A stretch of 64,000 nucleotides of DNA from Rhizobium leucaenae USDA 9039 (GTDB lineage Bacteria > Pseudomonadota > Alphaproteobacteria > Rhizobiales > Rhizobiaceae), in the NCBI RefSeq assembly GCF_000426285.1, contig NZ_AUFB01000009.1, positions 1 through 64,000 on the forward strand. The letters are read 5' to 3'. A program made the position numbers and the translations under genes. A model generated the notes under the pieces. The model saw only the letters and a list, made by a program, of their open reading frames with translations. It ran no database searches and was not told the origin of the DNA. Positions 43,563 to 53,005 of the stretch are shown one piece after another. Positions within the stretch are counted from its first letter, which is position 1, and each line of letters opens with the position of its first letter.

Positions 43563-44714
43563 AATAAACTCCGCCCTGATCTTCCCCGACTGACCGCCAA
43601 TCGTCGGCGCCGCCACGTCGTTCTTGCTGCGGATGCCATTGACGCGGATCGGGTTTGCCGTCGTGTGCACGGAGACGCCGTCGTCGCGGGTTACCGTCTG
43701 CAGCATGTCGAGCTGGCGGAAGGCAGCGGTTTTCAGCAGTTTCGGCCAGTCCAGCACTTCGGCGGCCCAGATATCCGCAGGTTCCAGAATGGCCAGCCAT
43801 TCCTTCACCGTCTTCTGGTGCATGCGGCTGGCGATCAGGCTCTTGATCTGGTCGCGACGAGTGAAGGCTTCCTCTGGCGTAAACTCGGCGAGCGCCGGAA
43901 GCTCGAAGAGCGGCGCCAGCTTCGCCAAAGGCATCATGGCGAGCGCCAGCCAACCGTCGGCGCAATGGTAGACCCCATAAGGAGCTGCGAGATAGGCATG
44001 GGCATTGCGCACGGAGGATTTCTTCGGCAGACGGCCGCCATCGTTCAGATGGGTGGTCAGTACTTCGAACTGGAAATCGACCATCGCTTCCAGCAGGCTG
44101 GTTTCGACATGAACGCCTTGGGCGGTGACGCTGCGCCGCACGAGGCCGGCAAGAATGCCCTGGACGATGAGATTGCCGGCCAGCATGTCGGCGACCGCCA
44201 GGCCGAATGGCACGGGGCCGTCATCGGCCTCGCCGTTCAGCCACATGGCGCCGGAGCGGGCTTGGGCGAGCAGGTCCTGGCCGGGAAAATGCCGCCACTC
44301 ATTGTTGGGGCCATAGCCGGTGATGCTGCCATAGATGATGCGGGGATTGATCTTCGTGACCGAGGCATAATCGAGACCCAGGCGGTCGATGACCCCGGGA
44401 CGGAAATTCTGGATGATGACGTCGGCCTTTGCGATCAGCGCTCGCAGGTCCTGCAGGTCGCCTTCGTCCTTCATGTTGATCGCGAAGCTTTCCTTGCCGC
44501 GATTGATCGCATGGAACAACGTCGAGTCGCCGCCGATTTCGGTGTCGCTGAGATAAAGCCGGCGGCAGAGATCGCCGCCATCGGGACGCTCGACCTTGAT
44601 CACCCGCGCGCCGAGATCCCCAAGCCGAAGGGCGGCCATCGGGCCGGCGAGGAACTGGCTCATATCGAGCACCGTGATGCCGGCAAGCAGGCCGTCATTG
44701 CTTTCTTTGGTCAT
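43527..44714 (-). CDS. CaiB/BaiF family CoA-transferase (family III)
   Basis: The 395-residue protein has the family III landmarks: LLAGITVLDMSQFLAGPMAALRLGDLGARVIKVERPDGGD at the N-terminus, IIQNFRPGVIDRLGLDYA, and GLAVADMLAGNLIVQGILAGL. The catalytic Asp is expected in the latter (VADM). It moves CoA between an acyl-CoA and a carboxylic acid. The start is 1 base from the MaoC stop upstream. The last 13 or so residues (FIPPSPPRGEGRA) are encoded by a RIME-like repeat, so the original stop was probably lost or displaced. Confidence 0.9.
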   Translation of the reverse strand: MTKESNDGLLAGITVLDMSQFLAGPMAALRLGDLGARVIKVERPDGGDLCRRLYLSDTEIGGDSTLFHAINRGKESFAINMKDEGDLQDLRALIAKADVIIQNFRPGVIDRLGLDYASVTKINPRIIYGSITGYGPNNEWRHFPGQDLLAQARSGAMWLNGEADDGPVPFGLAVADMLAGNLIVQGILAGLVRRSVTAQGVHVETSLLEAMVDFQFEVLTTHLNDGGRLPKKSSVRNAHAYLAAPYGVYHCADGWLALAMMPLAKLAPLFELPALAEFTPEEAFTRRDQIKSLIASRMHQKTVKEWLAILEPADIWAAEVLDWPKLLKTAAFRQLDMLQTVTRDDGVSVHTTANPIRVNGIRSKNDVAAPTIGGQSGKIRAEFIPPSPPRGEGRA

Positions 44715-44715
44715 T

Positions 44716-45261
44716 TCAGCTCTTCAATTCCGGAGCGTCTGCGGGCCGGCCGTTCTTGTAGCGTACCGTCTGGATATGCTCGCAATAGAGCACCAGCTCC
44801 CCCTCGCCCTTGAAGACCTCGTAGGAAGAGCGGATCAGGCCGAGATCCTTGTATTTCGGCTGTTTGTCGAGATTGGTTCGGATGGTGTAGATCGTGTCGC
44901 CGATAAAGGTGGGCTTGATGAAGCGCAGCTTGTCGTAGCCATAGGAAAAGGCGTTGATGCAGTTGGTGGCGACGAGGCCGAGGCCAGCGGAAAAGACGAA
45001 AGCGCCGGCGACGAGGCGCTTGCCGAAGAGACCTTCGGTCTCCGCAAAGATTTGGTCGCTGACATAGGGATGCATGTCGAGCACGAGGGCGTTGAACTGC
45101 TGGGATTCGCCTTCGGAGATCGTCCGCCGCAGCGAGCGAATCTTGTGGCCGATTTCGAAATCCTCATAGAACCAGTTTTCTGAGTTCCAGACAGGAATAT
45201 CGGCATGATCCGCCGGCATGGTCTTCGGATGAGTGCTGGAAATGCCGACGGTGGCGGTCAT
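44716..45261 (-). CDS. MaoC-like hot-dog protein 1 (catalytic His apparently absent)
   Basis: The 181-residue protein has a single hot-dog domain: [14 protein letters not shown] opening ([21 protein letters not shown]), central [15 protein letters not shown] and [13 protein letters not shown]. Active MaoC hydratases carry Asp-x-x-Pro-x-His. Here the segment reads DMHPYV, with Val where His is expected. It may therefore be an inactive partner subunit. An ATG at 45219 is an alternative start. It lies in the leftward operon between the lactonase-like and CoA-transferase genes. Confidence 0.85.
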   Translation of the reverse strand: MTATVGISSTHPKTMPADHADIPVWNSENWFYEDFEIGHKIRSLRRTISEGESQQFNALVLDMHPYVSDQIFAETEGLFGKRLVAGAFVFSAGLGLVATNCINAFSYGYDKLRFIKPTFIGDTIYTIRTNLDKQPKYKDLGLIRSSYEVFKGEGELVLYCEHIQTVRYKNGRPADAPELKS

Positions 45262-45292
45262 CGCATTGGCTTTCGAGAAAATCGTAGAGCGC

Positions 45293-46129
45293 TCAAAGTG
45301 ACCAAAGGCGCTTGGCGTTGAGCCGATAGAGGCTGTTGCGTTCGTCGGCGCTTGCTCCTTTGGTCAGTGCATGCGTCGCGCCAACCCAGGTGGAGAGACC
45401 GCCGCCCAGCGTGCAGACCGGCCAATCGCTGCCCCAGATGACGCGATCCCAGCCGAAGCTTGCTATCGAATGCTCGACGAAGGGCCGCAGCGTATCAACG
45501 GTCCAACTATCGGGATCGGCATAGGCGACGACGCCGGAAATCTTGACGATGACGTTCGGCCGCCTGGCGATCTCGCTGATTCCGGCGGTCCAGATCGCGC
45601 TAAAGCCATCGTTGACGGCAGGCACGCCGCAATGATCGAGGATGAACTGAACATCGGGATTGAGATCGGCCAGCGCGATCGCCTTGGATATCTGATGCGG
45701 CAGCACACAGAAATCGAAGGTGAGGCGGGTGCCGGCGAGCCGCTTCAGATTTTCGCGGAAAACTGCGCCCTCGGAAACATCGTCCGGTACGACATGCAGC
45801 ACACGACGGAAGCCCTTGACGAAGGGATCGGCGAGCACGTGTTCGAGATAGGCGGGGAAGCCGGCATCTTCCGGCCGGCAGGCAGCAATGGCGCCGCGGA
45901 TCAGGCTGCCGGGCTGTCGGCTCAGATCCTTGACGTAATCCGTTTCCCGCTCAATATCGCTTTCGGCGACATCCACTTCCATATGCAGCGTGTCGGTAAT
46001 CCCCAGGCGGTGGGCTTCGCGTGCATAGTCTGCGTAGAGGCTGTCGCGATTCAGCGCGCCGGCCCCTTCCAGCCAGGGATATCCAAGTTTCGTGCGATCG
46101 ACGATATGCAGGTGACTATCGAAAAGCAT
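45293..46129 (-). CDS. COG3618 amidohydrolase, sugar lactonase-like
   Basis: The 278-residue TIM-barrel protein has DSHLHIVD at the N-terminus (metal-binding DxHxH), ILDHCGVPA in the centre and VIWGSDWPV near the end. These are the marks of the group containing L-fuconolactonase, L-rhamnono-lactonase and 2-pyrone-4,6-dicarboxylate lactonase. In this sugar locus it most likely opens an aldonolactone. GGGAGGATCGCC precedes the ATG. It is the first enzyme gene downstream of the iclR-type gene. Confidence 0.87.
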   Translation of the reverse strand: MLFDSHLHIVDRTKLGYPWLEGAGALNRDSLYADYAREAHRLGITDTLHMEVDVAESDIERETDYVKDLSRQPGSLIRGAIAACRPEDAGFPAYLEHVLADPFVKGFRRVLHVVPDDVSEGAVFRENLKRLAGTRLTFDFCVLPHQISKAIALADLNPDVQFILDHCGVPAVNDGFSAIWTAGISEIARRPNVIVKISGVVAYADPDSWTVDTLRPFVEHSIASFGWDRVIWGSDWPVCTLGGGLSTWVGATHALTKGASADERNSLYRLNAKRLWSL

Positions 46130-46192
46130 GGCGATCCTCCCATCATGCTGATCAATATATACTCACAGAAGAATAGTGTATTCAAATAGAAA

Positions 46193-46984
46193 TTATATCT
46201 CGGCGTTGTCCAAGGTGCCTGCGACGGTCTCCGATATGTCCCTGGCTGCTTCGCGGACATATTGGATCACCTGCTCGTAGCTCGGCGCATTCGAATTGAC
46301 CGGCTGGATATAGGGACAGGTGAGCGCGGCCAGCGCATAACCATCCAATGCCAGCACAGGCGCCGAAATGTTACGTACCCCAGTGGTCTGCAGGCTGTCC
46401 ATCGTCTCGAAACCCTGCTCCTTGATCACCTGAAGGCGCCTATCAAGATCGGACGGCATCGGCACATCCTCGTCCTGTTGCCGCTGCTGCTCATTGATCA
46501 TCATCTTGCGATGCTTTTCGTCGCGAAAGGCGAGCAGAACATGGCCAGAGCCGGTGTTGAACAGGTTGATCTGGGCGCCGACACGGATCGAGATGCCCCA
46601 ATAGGTCGGCGAATCCTGCTGGGCAATGACTATAACGGAGCCGCGGTCGAAAATCGCCAGATGACAGGCCTGCTCGGCGCGATTGGAGAATTCGCGCATC
46701 AGCGGCGTGGCGAAGGAAACGAGGCGGCGCACCGGCGCATGATAATGCGCCAGGCCGAAAAGCTTCAGCGTCAGATAGAAGCGGTCGCCATCCTGCCGCT
46801 GCACATAGCCACGCCGTACCAGGCGATCGAGCATGCGGTAGAACTCGTTCGGGCTCTTGCCGAGCGCCTTGGCGATTTCCGCCTGTGTCAGCCCGCCGTC
46901 GATGCGCGCCAGCAATTCCAGGATATCGAGGCCTTTGTCCAGCGCCGGTGCGCGGTATCGATCGCTATCGTCTTCTACACTCAT
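46193..46984 (-). CDS. IclR-family transcriptional regulator
   Basis: The 263-residue protein has an N-terminal winged HTH (LLARIDGGLTQAEIAKALGKSPNEFYRMLDRL) and the IclR effector domain (YWGISIRVGAQINLFNTGSGHVLLAF ... GVRNISAPVLALDGYALAALTCPYI). The start at 46984 is preferred because GAGG stands 5 bases upstream. The ATG at 47020 has no ribosome site and lies within an 18-bp palindrome. It probably controls both the leftward and rightward units from the intervening 178 bases. Confidence 0.92.
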   Translation of the reverse strand: MSVEDDSDRYRAPALDKGLDILELLARIDGGLTQAEIAKALGKSPNEFYRMLDRLVRRGYVQRQDGDRFYLTLKLFGLAHYHAPVRRLVSFATPLMREFSNRAEQACHLAIFDRGSVIVIAQQDSPTYWGISIRVGAQINLFNTGSGHVLLAFRDEKHRKMMINEQQRQQDEDVPMPSDLDRRLQVIKEQGFETMDSLQTTGVRNISAPVLALDGYALAALTCPYIQPVNSNAPSYEQVIQYVREAARDISETVAGTLDNAEI

Positions 46985-47012
46985 GGAGGCCTCGCTGGGG
47001 AAAGATGATTCA

Positions 47013-47030
47013 TCATTCATATATGAATGA
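47013..47030. promoter_or_regulatory. IclR operator candidate 1 (18-bp perfect palindrome)
   Basis: TCATTCATATATGAATGA is a perfect palindrome in the leader of the iclR-type gene. It overlaps a minus-strand -10-like element paired with TTGCAA. Its core TTCATATATGAA closely matches TCCATATTTGGA at 47102-47113. Confidence 0.6.
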
Positions 47031-47101
47031 AAGCGATTTGCAAGCGCCTGCAATGGCAGCTTGACGGTCAGTAAATACGGTGTTTACATATAAATCATTG
47101 A

Positions 47102-47113
47102 TCCATATTTGGA
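47102..47113. promoter_or_regulatory. IclR operator candidate 2, before the ABC operon
   Basis: TCCATATTTGGA lies within GATCCA-TATT-TGGATC (47100-47115), about 50 bases before the binding-protein ATG. It lies downstream of a weak promoter (TTGACG at 47061, TTACAT at 47084). It would fit repression by the divergent IclR protein. Confidence 0.55.
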
Positions 47114-47162
47114 TCGAGAGGACGATCGGGCGGAATGTCCGGTTCTTTAGGGAGGAAATTCA

Positions 47163-48479
47163 ATGAGGAATTTGAAGGCCGGTCTTGCCGCCGGCGTATT
47201 GGCATTGCTCGCGAGCTCCGCGGTCTCTGCTGCCGACCTGCCCGGCAAGTTCCCGGGCGTGACGATCGACGCCAAGCTGATCGGCGGCCAGCAATATGAG
47301 CCGCTCTATGCGCGCATTTCCGAGTGGGAGAAGGAGACCGGCGCCAAGGTCAACATCCTCTCCAAGAAGAACCACTTCGAGCTCGACAAGGAAATCAAGT
47401 CGGACATGGCGTCAGGCGATATTTCCTGGTGCGTCGGCTCGAACCACTCGTCCTTTGCGCCCCAGTATCCCGACCTCTACACCGATCTCGGCAAGCTCTT
47501 GCCGAAGGAAGAGATCGCCAAGTTCGTCGATTCGACGATCGAGGCATCGACCATCGACGGCCGGCTGATCATGTTGCCGCGCGCCCAGTTCGACGTTTCG
47601 GCTCTCTACTACCAGAAGAGCCTCTACAATGATGAGGCCAAGAAGACGGCGTTCAAGACGAAGTACGGCTACGATCTGGCGCCGCCGAAGACCTGGAAGG
47701 AAGTCTCCGACCAGGCGACGTTCTTCGCCAATCCGCCGAACTTCTTCGGCACGCAGTTTCCCGGCAAGGAAGAGGCGATCAACGGCCGCTTCTATGAAAT
47801 GCTGGTCGCCGAGGGCGGTGAATATCTCGACAAGGACGGCAAGCCGGCCTTCAACTCCGAAGCCGGCGTGCGCGCGCTCGATTGGTTCGTGAACATGTAC
47901 AAGGCGAAGGCTGTTCCGGCCGGCACGACCAACTATCTCTGGGACGATCTCGGCGCGGGTTTTGCGTCGGGCACCGTTGCACTCGATCTCGATTGGCCGG
48001 GTTGGGCGACCTACTTCAACGATCCAAAGTCCTCGAAGATTGCCGGCAATGTCGGCGTCGTCGTGCAGCCGGTCGGCTCGTCCGGCAAGCACACCGGCTG
48101 GTCCGGCCATCATGGCTTCTCGGTGACGGAGGCCTGCAAGAGCAAGGATGCCGCAGCCTCGCTGGTCTGGTTCCTGACCAACGACGATTCGCAGAAGCTT
48201 GAGGCCGCCAACGGCACGCTGCCGACCCGCAAGGCCGTCTGGGACTGGGACATCCAGCAGGCTGCATCCGATCCCTACAAGAAGGAAGTGCTGAGCACGT
48301 TCCAGGAATCGATGAAGTATGCCTTCCCGGTTCCGCGCACGCCGCAATGGATCGAGATTTCCAACGTGGTCTATCCGGAGCTTCAGGCCGCCATCCTCGG
48401 CGACAAGACCTCCAAGGAAGCGCTCGACACGGCCGCACAGAAGGCAGCCGACGTTCTGAAGGACGCCGGCGCGCTCTGA
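47163..48479 (+). CDS. sugar-binding protein of CUT1 ABC importer
   Basis: The 438-residue protein has a Sec signal peptide ending VSA-AD (about residue 23). The solute-binding fold follows (VTIDAKLIGGQQYEPLYARISEWEKETGAKVNIL; SSFAPQYPDLYTDLGKLLP). GGGAGGAAATTCA precedes the ATG. It is the first gene of the rightward operon. The sugar cannot be deduced from the sequence; the linked enzymes suggest a 6-deoxyhexose or similar. Two hairpins follow the stop. Confidence 0.9.
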   Translation: MRNLKAGLAAGVLALLASSAVSAADLPGKFPGVTIDAKLIGGQQYEPLYARISEWEKETGAKVNILSKKNHFELDKEIKSDMASGDISWCVGSNHSSFAPQYPDLYTDLGKLLPKEEIAKFVDSTIEASTIDGRLIMLPRAQFDVSALYYQKSLYNDEAKKTAFKTKYGYDLAPPKTWKEVSDQATFFANPPNFFGTQFPGKEEAINGRFYEMLVAEGGEYLDKDGKPAFNSEAGVRALDWFVNMYKAKAVPAGTTNYLWDDLGAGFASGTVALDLDWPGWATYFNDPKSSKIAGNVGVVVQPVGSSGKHTGWSGHHGFSVTEACKSKDAAASLVWFLTNDDSQKLEAANGTLPTRKAVWDWDIQQAASDPYKKEVLSTFQESMKYAFPVPRTPQWIEISNVVYPELQAAILGDKTSKEALDTAAQKAADVLKDAGAL

Positions 48480-48495
48480 TCGTTGCAATCAAGGT

Positions 48496-48594
48496 CCCGC
48501 ATCCGGCAGAGGGTGCGGGGCTTCAAAAATACTCATGACCTGCGCCTTTAGGGGCCGGTCTGTCCGGCCGGTGTGATGCCGGCCTCTCGGCCCC
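48496..48594 (+). other. two intergenic stem-loops after the binding-protein gene
   Basis: CCCGCATCC/GGGTGCGGG (48496-48519) is followed by a large hairpin with outer arms GGGGCCG/CGGCCCC (48551-48594) and inner arms GGCCGG/CCGGCC. No T run follows, so they probably stabilise the upstream mRNA and reduce permease expression. Confidence 0.65.
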
Positions 48595-48654
48595 ATGCAA
48601 TCGCATTCCGCGCAGTTCGAGCCATCTGCTGAGGAATGCCGACAGGTGCAAACC

Positions 48655-49548
48655 ATGTATAAGAAAATATCTCCACCGGTCCTACTGCTTCTTCCGGCGA
48701 TCATCGTGCTTGTGGCGGTGGTGCTGTTTCCGTTGCTTCTGTCCTTTTACTCCAGCTTCACGCCGTTCCGCCTGACGCGGCCCGCGACGCTCTTCACCTT
48801 TATCGGCTTGCGGAACTATACCCGCATTCTCACCGATCCGGTCTTCCTGGCCGCCTTCGTGCGGACTGTCGTACTGCTGACCATCGCTCTCAATCTGGAA
48901 ATGCTGCTTGGTCTCGGGCTGGCGCTGCTGGTCAACAAGGCCACTCACGGCAAGCGCATCCTGCGCACGTTGATGATGTTTCCGATGATGTTCTCGCCTG
49001 TGCTCGTCGGCTTCCAGTTCAAATTCATGTTCAACGACAATGTCGGCATCATCAACAATGCCCTGCAATCCCTGGGCGTTACCAACAATGCCATCCCCTG
49101 GCTGATCGACGGCAATCTGGCGCTGCTGTCCATCGTCATCGCCGAAGTCTGGTCGTCGACATCGGTCTTCGCCATCCTCATCCTTGCCGGCCTGCTTGCC
49201 ATGCCGCAGGAGCCGGTTGAGGCCGCGAAAGTGGATGGTTGCACGAGCTGGCAGACCTTCCGGTATGTCACCTGGCCGTTCCTGATGCCCTTCGCCTTCA
49301 TCGCCATGACCATCCGTTCGCTCGATGTTGCCCGCGCCTACGACATCGTCAAGATCATGACCGATGGCGGCCCGGCGCGGCGCACGGAGCTGATCTGGAC
49401 GCTCGTCGGGCGCACGGCCTATGCCGACGCGCAGATGGGGCTCGCCAACGCCATGGCCTATGTCTCGATCATCCTGTCGATCGCCTTCACAGTCTATTTC
49501 TTCCGTAAGCTGGCGCTTGCCCGCACCCAGATCGGAGCGGAGTGGTAA
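48655..49548 (+). CDS. CUT1 sugar ABC permease 1
   Basis: The 297-residue membrane protein has six hydrophobic segments, an N-terminal MYKKISPPVLLLLPAI and the EAA loop (PQEPVEAAKVDGCTSWQTFRYVTWP). The start at 48655 is preferred over an ATG 20 codons upstream, which would precede the first membrane segment with unrelated sequence. It pairs with the next permease. Confidence 0.9.
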   Translation: MYKKISPPVLLLLPAIIVLVAVVLFPLLLSFYSSFTPFRLTRPATLFTFIGLRNYTRILTDPVFLAAFVRTVVLLTIALNLEMLLGLGLALLVNKATHGKRILRTLMMFPMMFSPVLVGFQFKFMFNDNVGIINNALQSLGVTNNAIPWLIDGNLALLSIVIAEVWSSTSVFAILILAGLLAMPQEPVEAAKVDGCTSWQTFRYVTWPFLMPFAFIAMTIRSLDVARAYDIVKIMTDGGPARRTELIWTLVGRTAYADAQMGLANAMAYVSIILSIAFTVYFFRKLALARTQIGAEW

Positions 49549-49550
49549 TC

Positions 49551-50417
49551 ATGGATCGCAACGCCAAACAACACATGCGCCGTCGCATCGGGAAAGTCGC
49601 CTATCTCATCGGCCTTTTCATCGCGATGCTCATCATCTGCCTGCCGGGCTTCTGGATCATCCTCAGCTCGCTGCGCCCGACAGTCGAGATCATGGCGAAG
49701 CCGCCGGTCTGGATCCCGCAGGAGCTTTCGCTCGAAGCCTATCGCGCCATGTTCGGTGGCGCGGGGCAGGGCGGTATTCCCGTCTGGGATTACTTCCGCA
49801 ATTCGCTGGTGATCTCCGTCACCTCTACCGTCATTGCGCTCACCATCGGCATGTCCGGGGGTTATGCCTTTGCCCGCTTCCGTTTCAGAGGCAAATCGGC
49901 GGTGTTCCTCGGCCTGATGCTGACGCGCTCCGTGCCCGGCGTGGCTTTGTCGCTGCCGCTGTTCATGGTCTATGCTCGGCTCGGCATCATCGACACGCAT
50001 TTCGGCCTGATCATCACCTATGTCGCGTTGAACGTGCCCTTCACCATCTGGCTGATCGACGGCTTCTTTCGGCAGGTTCCGAAGGATCTCGCCGAGGCGG
50101 CGCAGATCGACGGCTGCACGCGCTGGCAGGCCTTCTGGCAGGTGGAGTTTCCGCTCGCGGGTCCCGGTATCGCATCTGCCGGCATCTTCGCTTTCCTCAC
50201 CTGCTGGAACGAATATGCGCTGGCTTCGCAGCTTACGCGCTCGGTCGATTCCAAGACGCTGCCGGTCGGGCTTCTCGATTATACGGCCGAATTCACCATC
50301 GATTGGCGTGGCATGTGCGCTCTCGCGGTGGTGATGATCGTCCCGGCGCTCGCTCTCACCTTCATCATTCAGAAGCACCTGGTGTCCGGTCTGACATTCG
50401 GTGCCGTCAAAGGTTGA
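49551..50417 (+). CDS. CUT1 sugar ABC permease 2
   Basis: The 288-residue MalG-type permease has an EAA loop (PKDLAEAAQIDGCTRWQAFWQVEFPLAGPG), six membrane segments and the C-terminal [15 protein letters not shown] typical of this class. It begins 2 bases after the first permease stop; GGAG lies in the end of that gene. Confidence 0.92.
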   Translation: MDRNAKQHMRRRIGKVAYLIGLFIAMLIICLPGFWIILSSLRPTVEIMAKPPVWIPQELSLEAYRAMFGGAGQGGIPVWDYFRNSLVISVTSTVIALTIGMSGGYAFARFRFRGKSAVFLGLMLTRSVPGVALSLPLFMVYARLGIIDTHFGLIITYVALNVPFTIWLIDGFFRQVPKDLAEAAQIDGCTRWQAFWQVEFPLAGPGIASAGIFAFLTCWNEYALASQLTRSVDSKTLPVGLLDYTAEFTIDWRGMCALAVVMIVPALALTFIIQKHLVSGLTFGAVKG

Positions 50418-50422
50418 ACCCC

Positions 50423-51520
50423 ATGGCTCAGGTTACGCTCAAAAAACTCGTCAAGCGCTACGGCGCCCTGGAAATCGTCCACGGGATCGATCTTGATATC
50501 AGGGATAAGGAATTCATCGCCTTGGTCGGGCCTTCCGGCTGCGGCAAGTCGACGACGCTGCGTATGATCGCCGGCCTCGAGGATATCTCCGAGGGCGCCA
50601 TCATGATCGGCGACATCATCGTCAACGACCTGCCGCCGCGTGATCGCAACATCTCCATGGTATTCCAGTCCTATGCCCTCTATCCGCATATGACCGTGCG
50701 CGAAAACATGGGCTTCTCGCTGAAGATCGCCAAGCAACGGCAAGAGGAGATCGACCAGCGCGTCAACGAGGCGGCTGCAATCCTTAGCCTGGAAGCGTTG
50801 ATGGATCGTCGCCCCGCTCAGCTTTCCGGTGGCCAGCGCCAGCGCGTCGCCATGGGCCGTGCCATCGTCCGCCAGCCGGAGGTCTTTCTCTTCGACGAGC
50901 CGCTGTCGAACCTTGATGCGAAGCTCCGCACGCAGATGCGTACCGAGATCAAGAAGCTGCATGCCAAGGTGCAGTCGACGGTGATCTACGTCACCCACGA
51001 CCAGGTGGAAGCGATGACGCTTGCCGACCGCATCGTCATCATGCGCGACGGCTATATCGAGCAGGTCGGCACGCCGGATGAAGTATTCAAGCGCCCGGCT
51101 ACGCGCTTCGTCGCCGGCTTCATCGGCTCGCCGCCGATGAATATCGAGGAGGCGACAGTCTCCTCCGGCGCGCTGGTGTTCAAGAACGGCGACAAGCTGC
51201 CGTTGCCGGGGCAATTTGCAGACCGGGTCAAGGAAGGCGAAAAGGTCGCCTTCGGCCTGCGCCCGGACGATATCTTTCCGAGCGGCCATGGCCTGCATTC
51301 GGGCGCTGAGGCGGCGGTGCATGAGGTGACGTTGCCCGTCGCGATTACCGAGCCTCTCGGCAATGAAACTCTGGTCTTCGTCGAATTCGCCGGCCGCGAA
51401 TGGGTGTCGCGCATGCTCAATCCGCGCGGATTGAAGAGCGGCGAACAACTGAAAATGAGCTTCGATCTCAGTCAGGCGCATCTCTTTTCGGCCGAGACGG
51501 GCAAGAGCCTGGCGGGCTGA
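50423..51520 (+). CDS. CUT1 sugar ABC ATPase (UgpC/MalK type)
   Basis: The 365-residue ATPase has Walker [10 protein letters not shown], signature LSGGQRQR, Walker [13 protein letters not shown]-loop THDQVEAMT and a C-terminal TOBE region (AFGLRPDDIFPSG). It starts at the ATG 5 bases after the permease stop. The longer in-frame ORF reading back through the permeases is only an open frame. It completes the importer. Confidence 0.94.
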   Translation: MAQVTLKKLVKRYGALEIVHGIDLDIRDKEFIALVGPSGCGKSTTLRMIAGLEDISEGAIMIGDIIVNDLPPRDRNISMVFQSYALYPHMTVRENMGFSLKIAKQRQEEIDQRVNEAAAILSLEALMDRRPAQLSGGQRQRVAMGRAIVRQPEVFLFDEPLSNLDAKLRTQMRTEIKKLHAKVQSTVIYVTHDQVEAMTLADRIVIMRDGYIEQVGTPDEVFKRPATRFVAGFIGSPPMNIEEATVSSGALVFKNGDKLPLPGQFADRVKEGEKVAFGLRPDDIFPSGHGLHSGAEAAVHEVTLPVAITEPLGNETLVFVEFAGREWVSRMLNPRGLKSGEQLKMSFDLSQAHLFSAETGKSLAG

Positions 51521-51536
51521 GCGAGGGAGACAGCAC

Positions 51537-52649
51537 ATGGCCCGCATCGAGAAAATTGAACTGCGCATGGTCGACCTGCCGCCGAAGGTGAAGCGGACGG
51601 ACGCGATCCAGAGCTTCGTCAGCCAGGAGACGCCGATCGTTACTATTACCGATTCCGACGGCGCTGTCGGGACCGGTTACAGCTACACGATCGGCACCGG
51701 CGGCTCCTCTGTCATGCGGCTGCTATCGGACCATCTCGTGCCGCTGCTGATCGGGGAAGATGCCGATTGCATCGAGGCGATCTGGCATAAAATGGAATTC
51801 GCGACGCATGCGACGACCATCGGCGCCATTACGGCCCTGGCGCTTGCTGCCATCGATACCGCGCTTTGGGACCTGCGCGCCAAGAAGCAGGGCCTGCCGC
51901 TCTGGAAGCTTGCCGGCGGCGCCAAGGATCGTTGCCCGCTCTATACGACCGAGGGCGGCTGGCTGCATATCGAAAAGGAAGCACTGGTCGAGGATGCCCT
52001 GCAGGCAAAGGCCAAGGGCTTCTCCGGCTCAAAGGTGAAGATCGGCAAGCCGCACGGATCGGAGGATTACGATCGGCTTTCGGCGATGCGCCTGGCGCTC
52101 GGCTCCGGCTTCGAAATCATGACGGATTGCAATCAGGGCTTCACGGTCGATGAAGTCATCCGCCGCGCCGCAAGGTTGCGGGAGCTCGATCTCGCCTGGA
52201 TCGAGGAGCCGTTGCCGGCCGATGATCTCGACGGTCATATCCGGCTGACGCGCTCGACGCCGACGCCGATCGCGGTCGGCGAATCCATCTATTCGATCCG
52301 GCATTTCCGCGAATATATGCAGAAAGGCGCCTGTTCGATCGTCCAAGTGGACGTTGCCCGCATCGGCGGCATCACGCCCTGGCTGAAGGTAGCGCATGCG
52401 GCTGAAGCCTTCGACATTCCCGTGTGCCCGCATTTCCTGATGGAGCTGCATGTTAGCCTCGTCTGCGCGGTGCCGAATGGCAGATATGTCGAATATATCC
52501 CTCAGCTCGACGATCTCACCACCAACGGCATGGAGATCGTTGGCGGTAAGGCTATCGCGCCCTCCGAACCCGGCATCGGCATCGCCTGGGATTGGGAAGC
52601 GGTGAAGGCGCGCTCGATCGGCGAATTCACGAAAGAGATCCACGGCTGA
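51537..52649 (+). CDS. enolase-superfamily sugar-acid dehydratase (mandelate racemase group)
   Basis: The 370-residue protein has the superfamily residues in order: base Lys in SKVKIGKP (K-x-K), metal ligands in DCNQGF, WIEEPLP and AVGES, and the His in CPHFLMELH. This set fits acid-sugar dehydratases that turn an aldonate into a 2-keto-3-deoxy acid. It is shorter than typical L-fuconate dehydratase (about 440 residues), so the substrate may differ. It lies right after the importer genes. Confidence 0.88.
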   Translation: MARIEKIELRMVDLPPKVKRTDAIQSFVSQETPIVTITDSDGAVGTGYSYTIGTGGSSVMRLLSDHLVPLLIGEDADCIEAIWHKMEFATHATTIGAITALALAAIDTALWDLRAKKQGLPLWKLAGGAKDRCPLYTTEGGWLHIEKEALVEDALQAKAKGFSGSKVKIGKPHGSEDYDRLSAMRLALGSGFEIMTDCNQGFTVDEVIRRAARLRELDLAWIEEPLPADDLDGHIRLTRSTPTPIAVGESIYSIRHFREYMQKGACSIVQVDVARIGGITPWLKVAHAAEAFDIPVCPHFLMELHVSLVCAVPNGRYVEYIPQLDDLTTNGMEIVGGKAIAPSEPGIGIAWDWEAVKARSIGEFTKEIHG

Positions 52650-52663
52650 AGGAGGATAGGGCC

Positions 52664-52993
52664 ATGCAGCGGATGGGTATGGTGATCGGCCTGGAGCCGT
52701 CGAAGATCGAGGAATACAAGCGCCTGCATGCGGCCGTCTGGCCCGAGATCCTGGCACTGATTTCCGAGTGCAATATCACCAACTATTCCATCTTCCTGAA
52801 GGAGCCGGAAAATCTGCTCTTCGGCTATTGGGAATATGTCGGCAGTGATTTCGAGGCTGATATGGCCAAGATGGCCGCAAGCCCGAAAAACCAGGAATGG
52901 TGGTCCGTCTGCATACCCTGCCAGAAGCCGCTCGATACCCGCAAGGAGGGCGAATGGTGGGCCATGATGGAAGAGGTGTTTCATCATGGTTGA
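52664..52993 (+). CDS. L-rhamnose mutarotase-like protein (RhaM/FucM family)
   Basis: The 109-residue protein has MGMVIGLEPSKIEEYKRLHAAVWPEILALI at the N-terminus and WWSVCIPCQKPL near the end, the family pattern with the catalytic His and Trp pair. It speeds interconversion of sugar anomers, commonly of L-rhamnose or L-fucose. GGAGGATAGGG precedes the ATG. A RIME-like repeat lies between it and the next gene. Confidence 0.9.
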   Translation: MQRMGMVIGLEPSKIEEYKRLHAAVWPEILALISECNITNYSIFLKEPENLLFGYWEYVGSDFEADMAKMAASPKNQEWWSVCIPCQKPLDTRKEGEWWAMMEEVFHHG

Positions 52994-53005
52994 GATGGAT
53001 GTTCT

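Noticed and set aside
49421..50422. Extension of the ATPase ORF back through the permeases (699 codons in total), suggesting a fusion
   Set aside because: The upstream part is the wrong frame of two recognised permeases; the ATPase begins normally at MAQVTLKKLV.
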